Numbered from the stretch's first letter, positions 19,453 to 27,843 are shown. The stretch: DNA of 64,000 nt from Bacillota bacterium (GCA_023435895.1 JAEZLH010000023.1:41186-105185); one strand, 5' to 3'. The notes: generated by a model not told the origin, from the letters alone. Numbers and translations are program-made.

Positions 19453-19890
19453 ATGTTATATAAATTATGGTGTAAACTTAGAGCAATATTTGACCCTGAA
19501 AAATTAAAACCTAGAAAGCAAATAGTTGATGAACAAACAATAAAATTAATTAATCTTCGAGCTATTGCTGATAGAGATAGAACCAGACTCGAAAAATATA
19601 TAGATAGGCTCGATAATATGATTGATAATAAGTTCACTCAACAAGTAACAGAAGAAGGGATAATCGAGATACTATCTGTTTCTTCAAGGGGGGTGAGAGA
19701 AAATAATAATGCAACAGCTCATAAGTTACTAGAAACCTATAAAAAAAGAGGATTAGATGGTCAAAGCGCAAAAATATTTGTTAAGTTATCTAATACATAC
19801 ATAGTTAAAAACCCAAATAGCGTTGACGCTAGTATGACTAAAGAAACTATAGAATTTGAAGTTGAAATTGATAATGAAAAGGAGAGATGA
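19453..19890 (+). CDS. Small hypothetical protein
   Basis: 145 residues from ATG 19453 (GAGAGG eight bases upstream; the TTG at 19447 is too close to that site). It is mostly charged and alpha-helical, with a probable coiled coil at about residues 25-70. I do not recognise a family. It begins a chain of four closely spaced or overlapping genes up to 21023 that look like one transcript in the element. Confidence 0.6.
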   Translation: MLYKLWCKLRAIFDPEKLKPRKQIVDEQTIKLINLRAIADRDRTRLEKYIDRLDNMIDNKFTQQVTEEGIIEILSVSSRGVRENNNATAHKLLETYKKRGLDGQSAKIFVKLSNTYIVKNPNSVDASMTKETIEFEVEIDNEKER

Positions 19891-19892
19891 TT

Positions 19893-20114
19893 ATGAATAC
19901 TTATGTATTTAGTAATGTATCTTCCTCTAAACAAAATAGTTATATTGCTGATATTACAAAAAAATTTAATTTGGAATTATTTAGTAAATACAATGATTTA
20001 ACGATTTTAGAAAATGATAATATGATTATAGATATAACCAAAAGATGGATTAATATAATTATTTTAAAGGAAGATGCGGATACTATAAATCAGATAAAAA
20101 AATATTTTTATTAA
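19893..20114 (+). CDS. Very small hypothetical protein
   Basis: About 73 residues. I prefer ATG 19893, eight bases after GGAG, over the ATG at 19887 that overlaps the upstream stop. Mixed alpha/beta composition, no membrane segment and no recognised motif. It is translationally close to its upstream neighbour. Confidence 0.5.
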   Translation: MNTYVFSNVSSSKQNSYIADITKKFNLELFSKYNDLTILENDNMIIDITKRWINIIILKEDADTINQIKKYFY

Positions 20115-20128
20115 TGAGGTAAATCAAT

Positions 20129-20620
20129 ATGTGTGAAATGACAAATGAGAGAAAAGAAAATATTTATTCAAAAATTGAAACAGCATTAAGAGAGAATAAA
20201 TTACATTACACAAAAGCTATGATTCGAAAGAATGATGATGATATAACAAATATTGATTATGTATATAAGATTGAAATAGATTCTAAAGACTATGGTTTTA
20301 ATTTAGGTCAACGTACATTTTATATGTATCCTTTATTAAATCGAAGCAGTTTGGTTTTTTCTAAAAATAATGTGTTACATAGTTCGAATTTTGGAAGAAT
20401 ATTACAAGTTGTTAATAATGCAAATACTAATTTAATGAATGGTTGCTTTTTCGTTGAAGGTAAGAGAGTAAATTATTTTTCAAATGAAAAGATTAAAGAT
20501 ATAGAAAAGAATATAGATAAAGTTGATATCTTAGAGGGTGTAATTAACTTACTTAGTGCATTAGATACTCTTAATAAAACCAAAGAAGAAGGGAAAAATG
20601 GATATGCAGAAAATTCCTAG
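20129..20620 (+). CDS. Hypothetical protein
   Basis: 163 residues, soluble, with a central beta-rich part (IDYVYKIEIDSKDYGF, TFYMYPLL). No family recognised. The ribosome site is GAGGT, eight bases before the ATG. The 3' end overlaps the next gene by 23 bases, which suggests coupling. Confidence 0.55.
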   Translation: MCEMTNERKENIYSKIETALRENKLHYTKAMIRKNDDDITNIDYVYKIEIDSKDYGFNLGQRTFYMYPLLNRSSLVFSKNNVLHSSNFGRILQVVNNANTNLMNGCFFVEGKRVNYFSNEKIKDIEKNIDKVDILEGVINLLSALDTLNKTKEEGKNGYAENS

Positions 20621-21023
20621 AGGCATTCTTACGCTTATATTAGGGATATTTATTCTTTCGGTAAGATTCATAATTGAAGGTAATGTAAGTGATTACGTTT
20701 TATTAGAAATACTTACTGTCCTTAATTTAATAACAATGTTTTATACTTTAGTATTTATACTAAATTCAATTATGATTGATTTAAAAGAAAAATATAAAAA
20801 AGTATCCAATGGATTTAATTTGGCAAGTATTAGTAATTATGAACGATTTTTCAAAAAAATAATAATTGTTTTTTCGGTATTAAGTCTAGGTTATTTATTT
20901 TTGGTACATAAGAAATATATTATAAGTGGTATGTATAATGATATTATATGCGTAGTAACATTGTGTACATCAATAGAAGCCGATTTGATTCAGGAAAAAA
21001 TAATATCTAAGTTTGTAAAATAA
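20598..21023 (+). CDS. Small integral membrane protein
   Basis: 141 residues with about four hydrophobic segments (near residues 7-25, 32-58, 82-102 and 108-128). No recognised family. It overlaps the preceding gene and ends before a clear terminator. The set 19453-21023 ends with this membrane protein. Function unknown. Confidence 0.55.
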   Translation: MDMQKIPRGILTLILGIFILSVRFIIEGNVSDYVLLEILTVLNLITMFYTLVFILNSIMIDLKEKYKKVSNGFNLASISNYERFFKKIIIVFSVLSLGYLFLVHKKYIISGMYNDIICVVTLCTSIEADLIQEKIISKFVK

Positions 21024-21051
21024 GATAGTCATAAATAGTAAAATTCAAAAA

Positions 21052-21075
21052 GATGGCAGTTAGCCATCGTTTTTT
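21052..21075 (+). terminator. Terminator of the 19.4-21.0 kb gene set
   Basis: GATGGC pairs with GCCATC across AGTTA and is followed by GTTTTTTG. Confidence 0.8.
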
Positions 21076-21128
21076 GTTTGTTTGATGAGTAAATTGGAAG
21101 GCTGAAAGTGCCTTTATTTACATGGTTT

Positions 21129-21378
21129 TAAAAAATGGTCGAAATTCAGCCAGTGATGATATATCACAAGCATAAAAAAGGAAAGCAACTCACACCAGTA
21201 ACAATAAAAAGAATTATATTGGAAAGTGGAAGCAATAGCAAAGTCAGAAGGGGAATTAGAATCTCACCTCATACTTGTCGTCATTACTACGCTTAAGCAC
21301 AGTTGAAAAATGGCTGTGACTATTCACTGTATCGAAATTGCTAGGACATACTTCTATACGGAACTGGGAAAATAATAA
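21129..21378 (+). pseudogene. Decayed tyrosine recombinase fragment
   Basis: Translation gives KGKQLTPVTIKRII, then RISPHTCRHYYA, a TAA stop where AQ is expected, then AQLKNGCD, and after a one-base frameshift KLLGHTSIRNWEN. These are the C-terminal H-x-x-R and LGHT motifs of a phage-type integrase, broken by a stop and a frameshift and lacking the N-terminal half. It is a different lineage from the intact integrase at 18008, so an older insertion probably existed here. Confidence 0.8.
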
Positions 21379-21488
21379 ATGTTTGGCTGAATAACGCTAC
21401 CAAATCTGTTATAAATTATTATAAGGTTAGCACAAAATTCTTGGTGTAACAAAGGTCTAGAAGCAATTATTAGGAAGGAAATGAACAA

Positions 21489-22007
21489 ATGAAAAGAGAC
21501 GCTATATTGCAGCAATCAGCAAATTTAATTTACGAATATCTTGAAGCATATAAACAACTTCCAGAGGGAAGTCAAAAAGACATCCTTTATTCATCAACAT
21601 TTGTAGAAGGTTTAGTATTTAGGTGTATATCAGACATTTGCGATAGCTTTGGCATTAAATATAATAATAAGCTAATTGCTTCGGATTATATTACTGTGGA
21701 AGCAAAAAAACAAATAGAGCAAAAGAACAAGAAAAACCTTGTTCGTGAGCATATGATACCTAAAAACATCTACTTTAATATTCTAGTTAGTGAAGCTAAA
21801 AATGGATTATTAACGAAAGAGAGAATCTTTGATATCTTAAATAAACATTATTGGACTTGTATAGTTACAAAAGATGAAGATAACGTTTTGGCTGAAAATT
21901 ATCAGATAAAAATGCCAGATGACTGGGATGGAGAAAATGTTTTTGCACGATATGAAAAGGTAACGATTAGTAAGGTCTTAGAGAATGAATATAGGGTTAT
22001 TATTTAA
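21489..22007 (+). CDS. Hypothetical protein
   Basis: 172 residues, soluble. A helical N-terminal half (ILQQSANLIYEYLEAYKQLP) precedes a region with KNLVREHMIPKNIYFN, weakly similar in appearance to small phage or defence-associated proteins, but I cannot name a family. The ATG follows AGGAAGGAAATG-type purines. It is flanked by the integrase relic and by a terminator that repeats the one after int. Confidence 0.55.
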   Translation: MKRDAILQQSANLIYEYLEAYKQLPEGSQKDILYSSTFVEGLVFRCISDICDSFGIKYNNKLIASDYITVEAKKQIEQKNKKNLVREHMIPKNIYFNILVSEAKNGLLTKERIFDILNKHYWTCIVTKDEDNVLAENYQIKMPDDWDGENVFARYEKVTISKVLENEYRVII

Positions 22008-22056
22008 TTTACACAGATAGATACTAGGTTTATATATAAGAAAATCAAGTATAGAG

Positions 22057-22084
22057 AGGGGATGCCAGTTGGTATCCTCTTTTT
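22057..22084. terminator. Terminator, repeat of the one after int
   Basis: GGGGATGCC-AGTT-GGTATCCTC followed by five T, the same core as 18979-19004. It would serve the plus-strand gene ending at 22007; the minus-strand frame ending at 22083 runs into its other side. Confidence 0.75.
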
Positions 22085-22427
22085 ATTTGGCAGAATGATA
22101 CGGAACCTTAAAGGATTTGCTATAGCAACTATCAAGAATCATTCTTCGTTTAAGAACATAACGGTCATGACCGTAAATTGTATCTATGGCTTGTTTAACA
22201 TTACGACAGTAACTGCGGTGCAAATGATAATGAACGTCGCTTATATGATGCTTGTGATATAACATTACTTTCATACCTTGATTGTAGAAAACTTTTCTTA
22301 TAATCCAGCAATGTTCCGTATTTACAGACAATAGTTCGCAATAATCTTCATACGAGCGTAGAATATTAAAATATGAGCTGGCAAACAATCTTTTATCTGG
22401 AATTGTAAATATTGAAATCACCTCCAC
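22083..22427 (-). CDS. Possible hypothetical protein
   Basis: About 114 residues if started at GTG 22427; a GGAGGTGA ribosome-like sequence overlaps that point, so the true start may be a few codons later. It is rich in His, Tyr and Arg (YHKHHISDVHYHLHRSYC, YGHDRYVLKRRM). I recognise no family. The terminator placement and codon choice on this strand support a real gene, but a non-coding reading remains possible. Confidence 0.35.
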   Translation of the reverse strand: MEVISIFTIPDKRLFASSYFNILRSYEDYCELLSVNTEHCWIIRKVFYNQGMKVMLYHKHHISDVHYHLHRSYCRNVKQAIDTIYGHDRYVLKRRMILDSCYSKSFKVPYHSAK

Positions 22428-22600
22428 ATGTTTTTAGAAGTAGAATAATATAGTCGATTATTAATGTAAATGGATGAAATTAAACTTCGTGAAATATCTA
22501 TAAGTTTTAATAGATTAATATACAAAATGCTCATAAGGGACATCCGTTCATTGTTATATCTTTCAAAGCACATATGTCAGTTGGAAAAATATAAAATTAT

Positions 22601-22723
22601 GTGGGTTAAAGTGAGTTAAAGTGGGTTAAAGTGAGATGTTTTCTTAGGCTATGTAATCTTCAAATTAACAAAAGAAGGTTAAAGTGAGTTAAAGTGAGTC
22701 ATAGTGAGTTAAAGTAGGTTGTT
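22601..22723 (+). repeat. Two clusters of 10-bp phased direct repeats (iteron-like)
   Basis: Cluster one (22601-22640) is GTGGGTTAAA, GTGAGTTAAA, GTGGGTTAAA, GTGAGATGTT in strict tandem. Cluster two (about 22674-22723) again has GTGAGTTAAA units at 22684 and 22704 around GTGAGTCATA. Each cluster is followed by a TTGTT/ATGTT...GTAATC tail, so the larger ~80-bp block is itself duplicated. Helically phased repeats of this kind are usual for initiator- or partition-protein binding sites. They lie just upstream of the exonuclease gene. Confidence 0.8.
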
Positions 22724-22769
22724 TTTTATACTAAGTAATCCTATAGTTTTAATCGATTAAATACATTGA

Positions 22770-22798
22770 TTGTATGTAATATCGATGTAAAGTATAAT
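22770..22798 (+). promoter_or_regulatory. Promoter of the exonuclease gene
   Basis: -35 TTGTAT (22770-22775), 17-base spacer, -10 TATAAT (22793-22798). It lies right after the 10-bp repeats, which could therefore also act as operators. Confidence 0.6.
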
Positions 22799-22861
22799 AT
22801 AAGAAAAGTTTGCTATGCAGAAGATACAGTAAGAAAAAGTATTCTATTGGGGGTAAGTGCT

Positions 22862-24541
22862 ATGCCACAAATGATGGAAGAAAAATACGTTGTATTAGAT
22901 GTTGAAACCAATGGGTTATCTTCAATACGTCACGATTTACTTTCTATTTCAATTTATAAGCCAGATGACGGGAAAATTTTTAACAAATGGTTACCTCTTG
23001 AATTGAATGAATGGGTATACACGACCCACATTAATGGTATAACTGAAGCGGATTTAAACGACGCAAAAGCCTTAACCCAACTAGATGTTGATTACCTCAT
23101 AGAAGAGTTTGAATTGTTAGATAGAACCATCTTAATATATGGTAATCTAGATGAAAAATTTATAAAACATTATTTTGAACGTAAACATATAAGCAGTTTT
23201 GAAAAGTTTCATTTTTATAATTTTAAAAGAGACATAATATCACCCAGATTTTCTGGTGGCACTGTTACAAAGGACAATATGTGTAGACTTTATGGAATTG
23301 AAAATGTAAATGATATACATACTGGTGTAGATGACTGTCAACTTGAATGGGAACTCTTTAAAAAGATGAATGGAAAAAAACTTCTCATTACTAATACAGT
23401 CGTTTTTGAGTTTAATGAGGAATATATTATTCCTATAAGTTTTTTAAAGAGCCATCCAAATTTGAGAAGATGTATGAATAACTTACCCGATATCGGAATG
23501 GATGAAACTAAAGTATACCAACTTGAAATATCTAATACAGATATTAAAAAGTTTCCTACTAATTTCAATGGGATAATTATTGAAAAACTCATCAACTCCA
23601 TGTTGGGTGCAAAAGAAATAGATTCAAAACCATTCCTTCTTGAAAACAAAAGGAAACTAAAACATATAGGTAATCTTCCGTCCAGTTTTTATGAGGTTCC
23701 GTTGGAATTTCGCGTGGATGGAACCGTAGAAGCAATAAATGTACAAGATAAAGAATTGGAAGAGCGACTTAATGAAGTTATAAATATATACAAAAAAGAA
23801 TTAACACCTTTAATTGAATATATATTACGATACATTTTTTTAAGCAAAGAAATTATGTCTCAGGAGTTAATGATTAATAAAGAACATAATGTTCTAGCAC
23901 TATGTGATTTATCTGATAACCTTAACGTATTGGAAATAAAGACTAATTATAAACATAACATCGAACAATATAAAGAACAGTTATATATTGAAGCTAACGG
24001 GCGTAATTGCTACCTATTGCTTATGAATTGGACTGATTTTCCTGTAAAATTGGGTTTTTCCATTTTGAAAATCGATTTCTATATCAATCATAGTCAAATG
24101 GGTAAACTTTCTCGAGATAATAGAACGCAACATTTTCAATCAAGAATCAGAAACGAAGAAATCATTGTTACAGAATACGTTAATTATGATACATGGGTAA
24201 AATTAAAATGCAAGGTTTGTGAGCGTGAATGGGAGGCTTCTTGTGATAAGATAGTAAAAAAACCTACTTGTCCGTTTTGTACACCTGTTATAAAACAAGT
24301 TGCTAAGGAAAAAACAAAACCTCATGTTGATGATAAGAAAAAATTACGAGCATTAAATTATATTACAAAAGTAACAGCGTTAAGCAAAGGAACAATTAAA
24401 ACTATGAATTTCGTGGGGGTTGATTACAAAGTGGACGCAGAATGCTTGAAGTGTGGACATAGGTGGAGTACTAGAGCTGACCACTTAATATCTAGAGCAT
24501 ATTGTCCAATGTGTAAAAAGAATGAGAAAAAGGGATTTTAA
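22862..24541 (+). CDS. DEDD-type 3'-5' exonuclease with C-terminal zinc ribbons
   Basis: 559 residues from ATG 22862 (GGGGGT upstream; the longer frame starts before the promoter's -10 and is rejected). The N-terminal ~200 residues form a DnaQ-like exonuclease: VVLDVETNGL (Exo I, Asp13 and Glu15), ILIYGNLDEKF (Exo II) and HTGVDDCQLEW (Exo III, DEDDh type). A ~230-residue unassigned middle follows. The last ~120 residues hold two treble-clef/zinc-ribbon units, CKVCEREW...CPFC and CLKCGHRW...CPMC. A nuclease flanked on both sides by iteron arrays suggests a role in element replication or DNA processing (inference). The domain combination is unusual. Confidence 0.75.
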   Translation: MPQMMEEKYVVLDVETNGLSSIRHDLLSISIYKPDDGKIFNKWLPLELNEWVYTTHINGITEADLNDAKALTQLDVDYLIEEFELLDRTILIYGNLDEKFIKHYFERKHISSFEKFHFYNFKRDIISPRFSGGTVTKDNMCRLYGIENVNDIHTGVDDCQLEWELFKKMNGKKLLITNTVVFEFNEEYIIPISFLKSHPNLRRCMNNLPDIGMDETKVYQLEISNTDIKKFPTNFNGIIIEKLINSMLGAKEIDSKPFLLENKRKLKHIGNLPSSFYEVPLEFRVDGTVEAINVQDKELEERLNEVINIYKKELTPLIEYILRYIFLSKEIMSQELMINKEHNVLALCDLSDNLNVLEIKTNYKHNIEQYKEQLYIEANGRNCYLLLMNWTDFPVKLGFSILKIDFYINHSQMGKLSRDNRTQHFQSRIRNEEIIVTEYVNYDTWVKLKCKVCEREWEASCDKIVKKPTCPFCTPVIKQVAKEKTKPHVDDKKKLRALNYITKVTALSKGTIKTMNFVGVDYKVDAECLKCGHRWSTRADHLISRAYCPMCKKNEKKGF

Positions 24542-24566
24542 TTTCCATAGGAGTATATCGGCTTAT

Positions 24567-24621
24567 AGCACTCTAGCAAATGTTAGGGTGCTGTTTCATT
24601 GCTAAGGTGCAATGAAACAGC
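24567..24621 (+). terminator. Two consecutive hairpins after the exonuclease gene
   Basis: AGCACTCTAGC/GTTAGGGTGCT (with wobble pairs) is immediately followed by a perfect 13-bp stem GCTGTTTCATTGC/GCAATGAAACAGC with a six-base loop. No T tract follows, so the second hairpin may be an mRNA end-processing or protein-binding structure rather than a standard terminator. Confidence 0.5.
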
Positions 24622-24658
24622 AAATTCTAGTCTATAATAATCTATGAAAGAATAAAAA

Positions 24659-24868
24659 AGATTAAAATAGAGTGAAATAGATTACTTTTTTATAGATTAA
24701 AAATACTCTTGAAAATATAATAGGTCAGAATAGACTATATTAGTTCAAAACAGATTAAAGTAGATAAAAGCAGATTACTTTATGATGTTCCAGCAAGTAT
24801 TCAAATTTTATTAATGCTCTATTATAATCTGAAATAGATTTTTTTGGATTATAATAGATTGAAATAGC
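24659..24868 (+). repeat. Three clusters of 10-bp phased AGATTAAAAT-type repeats
   Basis: Cluster A: AGATTAAAAT, AGAGTGAAAT, AGATTACTTT (24659-24688). Cluster B: AGATTAAAGT, AGATAAAAGC, AGATTACTTT (24752-24781). Cluster C: AATCTGAAAT, AGATTTTTTT, GGATTATAAT, AGATTGAAAT (about 24826-24865). Units keep a 10-base step, as in 22601-22723, but with a different consensus. They lie on the downstream side of the exonuclease gene. Confidence 0.7.
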
Positions 24869-25013
24869 CCATTATATAGGTTTGTGATTCATAGTAAAAA
24901 GAGTAATCTAATATCCCGTTTGCTTAAGGCTTATAAAATTATAGTTTTAATATAAGTTGTGCATATAAAAAAAGATATCTTGTGCAGAAACTGTAAAATT
25001 ATACTCACAAATA

Positions 25014-25260
25014 CTATTTATATAGAGAGAGGGATAAATAATAATAAAATTTTTGGTCAAAAATGGTTTATTTCACTCCTAGAATTCTATTTATATGGTG
25101 AGGGGTAAATAGTAATAAGACTTTGGGCTGAAAGTGTCGAATGTATCCTTAGAAATCTATATAAGTATATAGAAGGGTAAATAGTAATAAAATTTTTGGT
25201 CAGAAAAGGTTGCATTTACCTCTCAAATGCTATATATAGATTAGGGACAAAATATTATGA
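25014..25260 (+). repeat. Four imperfect tandem repeats of 70-73 bp
   Basis: Units start with CTATTTATAT/CTATATA at 25014, 25087, 25157 and 25230. Each continues with AGGGRTAAATARTAATAA and TTTTTGGTCAGAAA-like words, then a pyrimidine-rich TCACTCCTAGAAT-type end. The last unit is shortened and runs into the terminator at 25274. They are non-coding and lie upstream of a small HTH gene, so protein binding (replication or regulation) is likely. Confidence 0.75.
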
Positions 25261-25273
25261 ATTTTTGTCTTTT

Positions 25274-25301
25274 GAGTAGACTCTTTGTCTACTCTTTTTT
25301 T
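25274..25301 (+). terminator. Terminator between the 73-bp repeats and the HTH gene
   Basis: GAGTAGAC pairs perfectly with GTCTACTC across TCTTT and is followed by seven T. It sits 43 bases before the HTH start, so the repeat region seems to be transcribed into a short RNA that ends here. Confidence 0.75.
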
Positions 25302-25343
25302 ATTGCGTTTTTGTTAAATATTATACTGAAAGGAGGAATGAAT

Positions 25344-25538
25344 ATGGTATTAAATTTGGATTATAGACAATATTGTGCAATGACGCGAAGAGTAAAAAAT
25401 CTAAAGCTAAAACAAATAGCTGGATATATTAATTGTTCAATTTCAATGATTTCACAATGGGAAAGAAATATAAAAAATTTATCAGATGATAAAATTAAAC
25501 TCTATCTGGAGTTTTTAGAAGATTACAACGAAAAATAA
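25344..25538 (+). CDS. Small XRE-like helix-turn-helix protein
   Basis: 64 residues from ATG 25344, seven bases after AAAGGAGG. Earlier starts would overlap the terminator or sit one base from the ribosome site. The central part reads LKLKQIAGYINCSISMISQWER, a helix-turn-helix of the XRE/Cro type. Probably a DNA-binding regulator or an accessory replication protein, given the tandem repeats just upstream. Confidence 0.7.
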   Translation: MVLNLDYRQYCAMTRRVKNLKLKQIAGYINCSISMISQWERNIKNLSDDKIKLYLEFLEDYNEK

Positions 25539-25574
25539 AGTTTAGCAATAAACTTAGTGAGAGAGGTTGATTTT

Positions 25575-25787
25575 ATGAATAATGGAGCAAACAAGTTCTA
25601 TGTTTGCCTTAGTCAAAGACTTGCTGGCTATCTTATGCTTAATGGCTTTGTCTTGTTGAAGTTTGAGAAGAATATAAAAGACCCATATAAAAATATCTTT
25701 ATATTCTTAAATACAACAGAATTAATGAATGCAATTCAACAATACAAAATGCAAAAAGATATGCACAAATTTCAAGTATTGATATAG
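25575..25787 (+). CDS. DUF5659-like small protein
   Basis: 70 residues from ATG 25575 (GAGAGG ten bases upstream). The pattern KFYVCLSQRLAGYLMLNGF followed by IFIFLNTTELMNAIQQY matches the small DUF5659-type proteins found on phages and integrative elements of Firmicutes. No function is known. It forms a pair with the HTH gene. Confidence 0.6.
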   Translation: MNNGANKFYVCLSQRLAGYLMLNGFVLLKFEKNIKDPYKNIFIFLNTTELMNAIQQYKMQKDMHKFQVLI

Positions 25788-26103
25788 GGAAATCAGTTTA
25801 AGAAATTAATGGAAATTCAATTATAGGAAAATTAGTGTAAAAAGTAAAAGGGAATTCCTATATGGTATAGTAAAATCAGTATATATTCTGCACCTAAATT
25901 CTTATACCTATAGGAAAAAGAGGTAAAAAAATGCTATCAAATTCCTAAGAAACAAATAACTATAGAAATACTAATAACTATAAATATAAACTAAAGAATC
26001 CCCCAAAGGGATTTTTTTATGTTTTATTTTATTATTTATTATTTATTTTTATGTTTTATTTTTTATTTTTAATTAAAATTTAAATGTAAGGAGTTTTAAT
26101 GTT
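25788..26103 (+). terminator. Intergenic region with a terminator
   Basis: 316 bases without a gene. A terminator AATCCC/GGGATT with seven T lies at 25997-26018, followed by a T-rich direct repeat of TTATTTTTATG-type words and the ribosome site TAAGGAG for the next gene. Confidence 0.65.
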
Positions 26104-27153
26104 ATGGATAATTATATATATTTAAATAAGGAAGATGCCTTAATTTTAAGGCTAAACAATGATGAGTTTTTAATACATTGTCATGGGGTTTTTGCATCAA
26201 AAAGAAATGAGGAGTTTATTTTCTCAACTGCAATTATGGAATATTTATTACAAGCTAAATCAAAAAATCAAATAAAAAAAGCAATTCAAGGCTTAATCAG
26301 TTATAATTTAATAACAGAACTTAATAATGATGTATATCTTATACATGAAACAAAAAAGAAAGATAGATACTGTGTACTTTATAAATCCGAGTTTGAAAAA
26401 CTTAAATCCGATGGCAAATTGTTAAGATATTTTTGCTTTATTCTGTCCTTTATAAATAGTAAAACACATCAATGGCAAATATCGAACTCATTAATCGAAA
26501 AGGAGTTTGGTATTACAAATAAAACGGCTGGAGCATACAATAAAAGATTGATTGAATTGGGTTTGTTAGATGTGGTTACAACAAAAAGTGAAAGCAATAG
26601 AAATAACACAAACATTTTCAAAAGACTTACAAATAAAGATAACAAGCATGAAAACGAAATTATAAATGATAAATCTCCAAAGGCTGAAAATACAAAAATA
26701 ACTCATAACAAACTAGGAAGTACGGAACCTAACAAAGATACGCAACTACAGTATACTTCTCTAAAAGAAAAAGTTTCAAAAATAATCAATGTAAATATGA
26801 ATTCGATTATAATCAGCAAGGAACTATCGAATCAGATAGCTACTTTTGGAGAAGATGCATTTTTGTCTGCTATAAGGAATCACTGGTGTTATACGTATAA
26901 ATGGATATGGAATTATCCACAATTACCCGATGATGGTGCAAAAGTTTCGTATCTGTTTAAAAAATTGATGATGAACAATAATATTGAAGGTGCATATAAG
27001 CAATTACAAGAATCCAAAACTGTTCAGTATTATCCAACACACGAAATAGACCAATCTGTTGTTGATAGAATATACAATATGGCAGAACCAGAAATTAATA
27101 CAGAAAATAGCCGTAGAGATTTAAGCTGGGTACTAGAGAGATTTAGTGACTAA
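26104..27153 (+). CDS. Winged-helix protein, candidate replication initiator
   Basis: 349 residues. The N-terminal ~60 residues resemble an HTH domain. A second one is clear at about residues 125-160 (QWQISNSLIEKEFGITNKTAGAYNKRLIELGLL). The C-terminal third is helical and Trp-rich (NHWCYTYKWIWNYPQL). The layout, two winged-helix-like segments plus a C-terminal tail, resembles plasmid/phage initiator or DnaD-type proteins, but I see no decisive family motif. Its place after iteron arrays supports a replication role, as an inference. Confidence 0.5.
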   Translation: MDNYIYLNKEDALILRLNNDEFLIHCHGVFASKRNEEFIFSTAIMEYLLQAKSKNQIKKAIQGLISYNLITELNNDVYLIHETKKKDRYCVLYKSEFEKLKSDGKLLRYFCFILSFINSKTHQWQISNSLIEKEFGITNKTAGAYNKRLIELGLLDVVTTKSESNRNNTNIFKRLTNKDNKHENEIINDKSPKAENTKITHNKLGSTEPNKDTQLQYTSLKEKVSKIINVNMNSIIISKELSNQIATFGEDAFLSAIRNHWCYTYKWIWNYPQLPDDGAKVSYLFKKLMMNNNIEGAYKQLQESKTVQYYPTHEIDQSVVDRIYNMAEPEINTENSRRDLSWVLERFSD

Positions 27154-27565
27154 AGTAGCAGTACCACATTCACTAGCTTAGTGTTATTAAATCTACGACA
27201 TATTTCATGGTGAAAATGGAAATAACGCGTTAAAATAAGGGATTACAGCGATTCTCCAAGCACGACACTAAGTTAGCATTGTGTTATTAACTGAAGTTTA
27301 CTGTTATATATAACAGCCTACGATTATTACTTCTTGCTTCGTATTACCAATATTTTTTATAAATTTTCTAACGAAAATTCCCATGTTAGCATCAATCAAA
27401 TTGTTAGTCAAGACACTTTGGGAAAATTTTGCTACGCAAATTTTTTCTCAATCATCTTGACAAACAAATTGATTGATGCTTTCCTATGGTACTATACTGT
27501 GTACTTCTCCTTTCATAAGCTCCATGAATAAAGGTGATAATGTTTGGCACTGGTAAACAAATATA
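27154..27565. other. Non-coding stretch with palindromes and a 93-nt hairpin
   Basis: Contains CACTAGCTTAGTG (27171-27183), a perfect 16-bp palindrome CTGTTATATATAACAG (27301-27316), and a 26-bp inverted repeat 27388-27413 / 27455-27480 with two mismatches whose interior also pairs (GAAAATTTTGC with GCAAATTTTTTC). The short frame across it is most likely not coding. A transfer or single-strand origin or a small inverted-repeat insertion are possible roles. Confidence 0.55.
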
Positions 27566-27638
27566 TTGATATTAAGCACTTATGTCATGTATAATATTAC
27601 CATTACGATAGTTCGTATTTGTATACGATGGCGAACTA
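27566..27638 (+). promoter_or_regulatory. Promoter and operator-like inverted repeat
   Basis: -35 TTGATA (27566-27571), 18-base spacer, -10 TATAAT (27590-27595). Downstream, TAGTTCG (27609-27615) mirrors CGAACTA (27632-27638), with CGTAT/ATACG inside, so a dimeric repressor could bind right after the start site. Confidence 0.6.
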
Positions 27639-27657
27639 ATATAGGAGGATAAATTAA

Positions 27658-27843
27658 ATGAAACATATAATGATAGGAATTTCAACTTTAGTATTCGGAT
27701 TCATTTTTTTAATGATAAGTTTAAGTATATTTAATGAGGGTAATAACAACGATATTTTGTTTTCTATCTTATATCTATGTGCTGTTGTAGGAACATCTAC
27801 TTCACTTATCTTAGATAAGATAAGTGAAAATAATAAAAAATAA
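27658..27843 (+). CDS. Small two-span membrane protein
   Basis: 61 residues with two hydrophobic helices (about 3-24 and 32-51) and a lysine-rich tail. The ribosome site AGGAGG is strong, and the gene has its own promoter, operator-like repeat and terminator, which argues that it is real. Size and regulation would fit a toxin-like or accessory membrane peptide; the function is unknown. Confidence 0.55.
   Translation: MKHIMIGISTLVFGFIFLMISLSIFNEGNNNDILFSILYLCAVVGTSTSLILDKISENNKK

Noticed and set aside
22601..22723. Possible CRISPR or simple microsatellite
   Set aside because: Units are 10 bases in direct tandem without spacers, with orderly substitutions and a duplicated tail block, better explained as protein-binding iterons.
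25014..25260. Possible CRISPR array
   Set aside because: The whole 70-73 bp unit is repeated imperfectly; there are no short identical repeats with unique spacers, and no cas genes are present.
27334..27531. 65-codon plus-strand frame
   Set aside because: It spans the 93-nt hairpin and lacks a ribosome site; its sequence follows the inverted repeat.
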